DNA from: Dyella monticola
Lineage (GTDB): Bacteria > Pseudomonadota > Gammaproteobacteria > Xanthomonadales > Rhodanobacteraceae
Direction of reading: 5' to 3'
DNA length: 64,000 nucleotides
NCBI RefSeq assembly: GCF_003363155.1
Contig: NZ_QRBE01000009.1
Coordinates: 162,237-226,236 of the forward strand
In this document: positions 60,501-64,000 of the stretch, piece by piece
Layout: each line of letters starts with the position of its first letter
How positions within the stretch are numbered: the stretch's first letter is position 1
Notes under the pieces: generated by a model
The model's input: the letters and a program-made list of their open reading frames with translations, nothing else
The model's database searches: none
What the model was told of the DNA's origin: nothing
Position numbers and translations under genes: made by a program

Positions 60501-61954
60501 GTGTTTCCACCGTCATTTGACGTATCGATCAGAGTTGAACCGCCATCCATATTGACGGTGTTGTCGCTCCCTTGAATCGTCGCCGTCGATCCGCTCCCGG
60601 GTGTGACAGTGTTGTTTGATCCGGCGATTGTCATTACTGTGCCTGCAGCACCAACGATTGTGGCCGAAGACAGATCAACTATTGCCCCCGTACCACTGAT
60701 CAATGCACTAACCGCACCGGAGGCTGCCGTCGTCACCGCATCCGAGTAGATGGTGTCGCCATCCTGATCGACGTCGCTTTGCGTATCCACCGATGCCCGA
60801 CCCGGCTGAGGCGCTGGCTGATTGTCTTGAATCATGATGGATGGATTCGAGCCGTCGGCATTTCCCAATTGGCCCGGCTGTAACAGGCTAAACGTGGAAG
60901 ACTGGCCGCTACCCGTGTCATTAATGACCAGCGGCGAAGACAGATTCAAACTGGTCTGCCCAGTTTGGGTATTGAAATTGTTCTGGATCAGGACGTCGTC
61001 CGCTTGCGGGACCGTAAGTGGCGCCGATGGATTGCTGGTGTTATAGAGCAACCCGTCACTGGCATAGTTAAGATTAAGGGGTTGCCCATTGGACTGGGAC
61101 GCCATATAGGCAACGAGACCTGGGCTGTAATATTCGTTGTAGTCGTTTTGGGGAAGTCCCGTATCGCCGCCCGTGTTTCCTCCCGACGAGGGCATCAGGC
61201 CGACCAACTGATTAGCCGTCGAATCGATGGACGTCTGGCTTGTATCAACCAACCCGGTGAAGGGATCCAACACCACACCATTTCTCGGGTTGCCACTCGT
61301 ATCGAACAAAAGCGTCGTGTAAGGATCCACTTGTTCGTATTGCTGGATCACATCCGGTGTTAAGCTCGTTATGGGTGGATTTTGATTAGCCATCCATGCC
61401 GAGATATTGGTGTTAAACCCCGTAATGATCGCCCCTGCTTCGTTTTCGTTATTAATCAACTGCCCACTCTGAAGAAGACTGTCTTCAGTTGTTGACGTTG
61501 AGGAGGAGCCAGAAAAGAAGCTTTGGACCGACGACTTCCAATTCGCGAGATTACTGCTCAAGGTTGACGCATAATCTACGTGATAATCTTCGTGCGAGAT
61601 GAGATCTCCTATCTCGTAGGGATTCGTGACCGCGTTGGCACCATTGGTGGGGTAAATATAGTTGGCACCTATCTCGATGTTGGACTGCAATACCTGGTTA
61701 CCGTTAACGGCCGCCGTGCCTACCTGCGTCGCATCGCTTGCCGAACTATTTGGCATCCAATCGAATCCATTTAGGGTGCCATTGGCCGCACTGTTATTCA
61801 GCTGATTGACTAGCCCAGGATTCTGATTCAACGCGGTTACAAGATTCATATAGAAGGTCGAACCCTGCGGATCATTTGCGACACTTTCCTGGAAGTTGCT
61901 CAAAATAGTGTTCAATTGATCATTCGCGCCCAAAACAAGCGTTGTGCCGGCCAT
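57557..61954 (-). CDS. Large repeat protein with two putative zinc-metalloprotease sites
   Basis: 1465 residues from the ATG at 61954, with GGAG five bases upstream; a GTG two codons earlier is less likely. No signal peptide. N-terminal domain (about 1-380) contains HEDYH at 121-125 and an ENE at 170-172, the pattern of a gluzincin. The middle (about 390-1235) is Ser/Thr/Asp/Gly/Asn-rich, like a beta-solenoid or RTX-like passenger but without GGxGxD nonapeptides; 61-residue repeats lie within it. The C-terminal domain (about 1250-1410) is matrixin-like: HEIGHALGLAD at 1365-1375 and Met-turn ESIMN (Met1383). The last 40 residues are shared with the paralog at 62668. Probably secreted by an unidentified route. 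Confidence 0.7.
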   Translation of the reverse strand: MAGTTLVLGANDQLNTILSNFQESVANDPQGSTFYMNLVTALNQNPGLVNQLNNSAANGTLNGFDWMPNSSASDATQVGTAAVNGNQVLQSNIEIGANYIYPTNGANAVTNPYEIGDLISHEDYHVDYASTLSSNLANWKSSVQSFFSGSSSTSTTEDSLLQSGQLINNENEAGAIITGFNTNISAWMANQNPPITSLTPDVIQQYEQVDPYTTLLFDTSGNPRNGVVLDPFTGLVDTSQTSIDSTANQLVGLMPSSGGNTGGDTGLPQNDYNEYYSPGLVAYMASQSNGQPLNLNYASDGLLYNTSNPSAPLTVPQADDVLIQNNFNTQTGQTSLNLSSPLVINDTGSGQSSTFSLLQPGQLGNADGSNPSIMIQDNQPAPQPGRASVDTQSDVDQDGDTIYSDAVTTAASGAVSALISGTGAIVDLSSATIVGAAGTVMTIAGSNNTVTPGSGSTATIQGSDNTVNMDGGSTLIDTSNDGGNTINGGAGDTIQITNSSGSDTINATDDTEITLEAGSTADLVGSGDTLTSDSGATATLLGNNNLIDSTSGTINDSANDTENVFDGEQTLINAGGDFAGTVEGTGNTVNLTSNSSSSLTLSGTDESVSSTGNLVDLVGSGTQATVTGVDTISLGGTDQSLTLATNGDTVDTSAGDTSETLSGSGFTLDGAAGQFTGAITGSNDIFDLDTSSNSSLTVTGENESITSTSNSMSLDGTDSSASITGNNNSLTCNAGVTVSLHGDNDSVDAAGSTISTAVNDTGDVFDVSSSTIYGEADDQFSINGTGDVFTNGQDSTTVVNGDNDTMSYVGAGSTISAAANDTGDVFDVSSSTIYGEADDQFSINGTGDVFTNGQGSTTVVNGDNDTMSYVGADSTISTAANDTGDVFDVSSSTIYGEADDQFSINGTGDVFTNGQGSTTVVNGDNDTMSYVGADSTISTAANDTGDVFDVSSSTIYGEADDQFSINGTGDVFTNGQDSTTVVNGDNDTMSYVGAGSTISAAANDTGDVFDVSSSTIHGQADDQFSVNGSGDVFTNGQDSTTVVNGDNDTMSFAGAGSTISTAANDTGDVFDVSSSTIYGEADDKFSINGSGDDVDMGTQGAITLDGNNDLLSGTDDDVSLSGDGDTLDISHATIDVSGDDNVIIDGSDDKVIGSDGDDFTLTGTDDTVDASDSDITFDGSNSGDNVSGSGDSGSNWDDPSGSGGYSDPGAGYYGYGLTKWKNKSPSAAEIARAEHSDSVYEGAKWTDKTITWSFAGAGNGISSGITNAAEQAAVEQAFQAWAKASGLNFDEVAPGGKADIEVGFSDLNPSSTNEIGLTKYNSNNGQLTGAQVELEDPSQAALTTNAGGQLAYANTDATFEQVVLHEIGHALGLADNDIAESIMNAVLGTGNQTLSGTDTADIQSLYGQMSSEAHPTVAQTHQLVQAMSGFDVEGVAVSEYTPTFNDAYLYQAHLQAAAHAVLHGA
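58728..59690. repeat. 183-bp tandem repeats within the large metalloprotease gene
   Basis: Five full copies and part of a sixth, each exactly 183 bp (61 residues), with anchors at 58728, 58911, 59094, 59277, 59460 and 59643. The unit carries NDTGDVFDVSSSTIYGEADD, FSINGTGDVFTNG and VVNGDNDTMSYVGA. The copies at 59094 and 59277 differ at about five bases of 183, so the array is recent. It is in frame, so copy number can change without a frameshift. Confidence 0.9.
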
Positions 61955-61988
61955 ATACACTCCAAGTTGTAATAAAATGAAATCTTAA

Positions 61989-62011
61989 GGCTCTCTCGGA
62001 ATAGAGAGACC
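61989..62011 (-). terminator. Hairpin after the small exported protein gene
   Basis: GGCTCTCTC and GAGAGACC form a stem of about eight base pairs with one bulge. It overlaps the last base of the stop codon at 62011 and is followed on the minus strand by TTAAGATTTCATTTTATT. A probable terminator, in front of the large gene that starts at 61954. Confidence 0.55.
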
Positions 62012-62583
62012 TACCGCCAGAAATGTTGCTTTCCTACCAGCACGCTATAGATGCAATCCCGACTGTAATGCACGATGGCTTGATATGATCCATTTGGACT
62101 AGCCATCTTTACCATCGTCATATTTTCGTCGTACCCGCCGGACCAGCCCTTTTTTCTCAGATCGTCAAATACCTTTTTCGTTGCCAAACAGGGGTTTTTA
62201 CCGGACTGGTCGCCACCCATACCCTTAAAATCAATCCCTAATGAAGATGACGACTCATTTCCATCCGTCTCGCTCGTCAAGTCAGCGGTGAGCAACCAAT
62301 CTTTCCCCTGATGTGTTCTATAAGACATTCCGTTGTTGCGCGTTGGATTGCCACCCTTGAATTTCATGTGGAAAGCGTTCTCGAAATCGCCCTGAGTCAC
62401 GTAACCGCCTTTGCGCGATATCAAAACAACGAACTTGCTCCAAACATCGTTTATCTGCGTCTGTCTTGGTATCACAGGCCACTTGATTTGCTCACTATCC
62501 TGACAAAAGCCAGCCAGGAAGTAACTACACGAAGTAGCCACTATCATTGCCATACACCAATGCTTTAAAAAGCTGGTTTTCAT
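62011..62583 (-). CDS. Small exported protein between two metalloprotease paralogs
   Basis: 190 residues, ATG at 62583, with GGAAATAAA upstream. A signal peptide is clear (MKTSFLKHWCMAMIVATSCSYFLAGFCQ). A helical or mixed domain of about 160 residues follows, with four cysteines in the full product and conserved-looking WSKFVVLISRKGGYVTQG and NPCLATKKVFDDLRKKGWSGG. No family is recognised. It sits between two paralogous metalloprotease-like genes, all on the same strand, so a periplasmic inhibitor, immunity protein or chaperone is a reasonable guess. Its AT content is higher than that of the region to the left. Confidence 0.6.
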   Translation of the reverse strand: MKTSFLKHWCMAMIVATSCSYFLAGFCQDSEQIKWPVIPRQTQINDVWSKFVVLISRKGGYVTQGDFENAFHMKFKGGNPTRNNGMSYRTHQGKDWLLTADLTSETDGNESSSSLGIDFKGMGGDQSGKNPCLATKKVFDDLRKKGWSGGYDENMTMVKMASPNGSYQAIVHYSRDCIYSVLVGKQHFWR

Positions 62584-62667
62584 TTTATTTCCAGCGAGCT
62601 AATACTCAGATCGATCGGAAGTGTGTTTTGGGCACATCGCTCTCACTATGCAGGCACGTCGGAGTTT

Positions 62668-64000
62668 TCACGCTCCATGCAAGACAGCATGAGTACCGGC
62701 TTGCAGATGTGCCTGATACAGATACGCATCATTGGACGTCGGCGTGTACTCACTTACCGCCACCCCTTCCACATCAAACGCACTCATCGCCTGCACCAGC
62801 TGATGGGTCTGTGCCACCGTGGGATGGGCGTCAGATGACATTTGGCCATACAGGCTCTGGATATCCGCCGTGTCAGTCCCGCTCAAGGTTTGATTGCCGG
62901 TACCCAGCACTGCGTTCATGATCGACCCGGCGATGTCGTTGTCCGCCAGGCCCAGCGCGTGGCCAATCTCATGCAATGCCACCTGCTCAAACGTGGCGTT
63001 GGTATTGGCATACGCCAGCTGACCGCTCGCATTGGTCGTTAGCGATGCCTGATTCGGGTCTTCCAACTCAACCTTCGCACTCGTTAACGTGCCGCCTTGA
63101 TTGCTATAGGTCGTCAGGCCGATTTGGTTGGTGCTTGCGGTGTCGAGGTCATTGAAGCCTACCTCGATGTTTGCTTTCGCGCCGGGCGCCAACTCCACGA
63201 AGTTCAAGCCGGAGGCTTTTGCCCAGGCTTGGAAGGCTTGCTCAACCGCCTGCTGCTCGGCCGTACCGGTAATCGCATCGCTGAAACCACCCGAAGCGCT
63301 TCCAAAGCTCCACGTGACTGTCTTATCGGCCCACTTGGCGCCTTCGTACACGCTATCGGAGTGGTCGGCTTTGGCGACTTCCGCTGCGGAGGGGTTCTTT
63401 TTCTTCCACTTCGTCAAACCATAGCCGTAACCGCCACCGTAACCGCCCCCGCCGCTATAGCCGCCATAACCACCCTCGTCATCGATGTCGTCAGGGTCCG
63501 GTGCTGCCCATCCCGCGCCGGTGTCGTCAGTGCCGGTAACATCATCACCCGTGTTGGTTCCGCTGAAGCTGACGGCGCTATAGGTTGCCGAAACGTCGTC
63601 GTCGGTGCCCGTCACGGTGAACGTGTCATCCGAACCGCCATAAATCTTGTCATTCGAGCCGTTAATCGTTACGTCGTCGCCACTGGTTAAGTCAATCGTG
63701 GCGTTGCTGATGTCGATGACGTTGCCTTGCCCATCCACCGACACCGTACCGGTTGTTGTCGCGCTGACCGCGTCATCGCTACCTACCAGATTGATGGACG
63801 CACCTTGATCAAGTGTAATGGCCTGGTCATTCGACGCATTTACCGTATCGGAGTAGCCATTGTTGTTACCGATCTCCAGCGTCGTCCCTGTGCCGAGGTC
63901 GATCGTATTGTCGCCCGAGGTACCATCGCTGATCAGACTGGCTCCCGCATCGACATCGATCGTGCTGTAATCGTTGGACAGCGTGGCGCTGTCGCCACCA
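62668..64000 (-). CDS. Second metalloprotease-like repeat protein, C-terminal part
   Basis: The reading frame is open to the right edge, so the N-terminus is outside the window; a GTG at 63744 is internal. The visible 443 residues begin with a Ser/Thr/Asp/Gly-rich segment (GGDSATLSNDYSTI, DNTIDLGTGTTLEIGNNNG). A glycine-rich linker (GGYGGYSGGGGYGGGYG) follows. The C-terminal matrixin-like domain has HEIGHALGLADNDI, a SIMNAVLG Met-turn and the same final 35 residues as the paralog at 57557. It is roughly 80-90 percent identical by eye over the C-terminal domain. Tandem paralog; probably secreted. Confidence 0.75.
   Translation of the reverse strand, partial: GGDSATLSNDYSTIDVDAGASLISDGTSGDNTIDLGTGTTLEIGNNNGYSDTVNASNDQAITLDQGASINLVGSDDAVSATTTGTVSVDGQGNVIDISNATIDLTSGDDVTINGSNDKIYGGSDDTFTVTGTDDDVSATYSAVSFSGTNTGDDVTGTDDTGAGWAAPDPDDIDDEGGYGGYSGGGGYGGGYGYGLTKWKKKNPSAAEVAKADHSDSVYEGAKWADKTVTWSFGSASGGFSDAITGTAEQQAVEQAFQAWAKASGLNFVELAPGAKANIEVGFNDLDTASTNQIGLTTYSNQGGTLTSAKVELEDPNQASLTTNASGQLAYANTNATFEQVALHEIGHALGLADNDIAGSIMNAVLGTGNQTLSGTDTADIQSLYGQMSSDAHPTVAQTHQLVQAMSAFDVEGVAVSEYTPTSNDAYLYQAHLQAGTHAVLHGA

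Noticed and set aside
57557..61954. Classical RTX calcium-binding protein
   Set aside because: The middle part is Gly/Asp-rich but lacks the GGxGxDxUx nonapeptide ladder; only scattered DGDxD-like runs occur.

Overview
The window comes from the chromosome of a GC-rich gammaproteobacterium, most probably a member of the Rhodanobacteraceae/Xanthomonadales (Dyella- or Luteibacter-like). I infer this from the many large TonB-dependent receptors with Xanthomonad-style leaders, a fused SpmA-SpmB protein, an rpsU-yqeY-dnaG block and abundant REP-like palindromes. No organism name can be proved from the sequence alone. No tRNA, rRNA, CRISPR array, prophage or insertion sequence was seen.

Layout. 1-4948: housekeeping genes (3' end of rmuC, a shikimate-dehydrogenase-like gene, folE, an EF-hand protein, an MFS exporter, a DUF1993 protein). 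5356-8391: an Oar-like TonB-dependent receptor. 8538-18000: redox and repair genes (DsbA/FrnE-like, FAD protein, dinG, hutD, NnrU), a tandem-domain methylglyoxal-synthase-like gene and the SpmAB fusion. 18105-24219: two tandem paralogous TonB-dependent receptors. 24734-30600: gltD-gltB (glutamate synthase). 30903-33655: envC-like and ctpA-like envelope genes. 33796-36018: a TonB-dependent receptor with a Zur-like palindrome just upstream. 36203-39831: a pterin/folate group (pteridine-reductase-like, folK, folB) and tsaD. 40018-43858: rpsU, yqeY, dnaG and a DedA protein. 44037-49763: a heavy-metal-type RND efflux operon in adaptor-pump-outer-membrane order. 49979-54511: a Na/Pi cotransporter and an MgtA-type P-type ATPase. 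55192-64000: an accessory region of lower GC.

The accessory region at the right end is the most unusual part. It holds a secreted alpha/beta hydrolase with a duplicated C-terminal domain, a sulfotransferase, and a 1465-residue Ser/Thr/Asp/Gly-rich repeat protein. The repeat protein has one HExxH zinc motif near its N-terminus (HEDYH) and a second, matrixin-like site at its C-terminus (HEIGHALGLAD). A second copy of the same C-terminal architecture runs off the right edge. Between the two lies a gene for a small exported protein of unknown family. This looks like a tandem metalloprotease array with a possible cognate periplasmic partner (inhibitor or immunity protein). The functional link is inference.

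Other points of interest are: a DNA motif shared by the leaders of three TonB-dependent receptor genes, including one of a different receptor type; a perfect 18-bp Zur-like palindrome; a methylglyoxal-synthase-like protein made of two diverged copies of the domain, only one with intact catalytic residues; and two families of small palindromic repeats that occur between genes.
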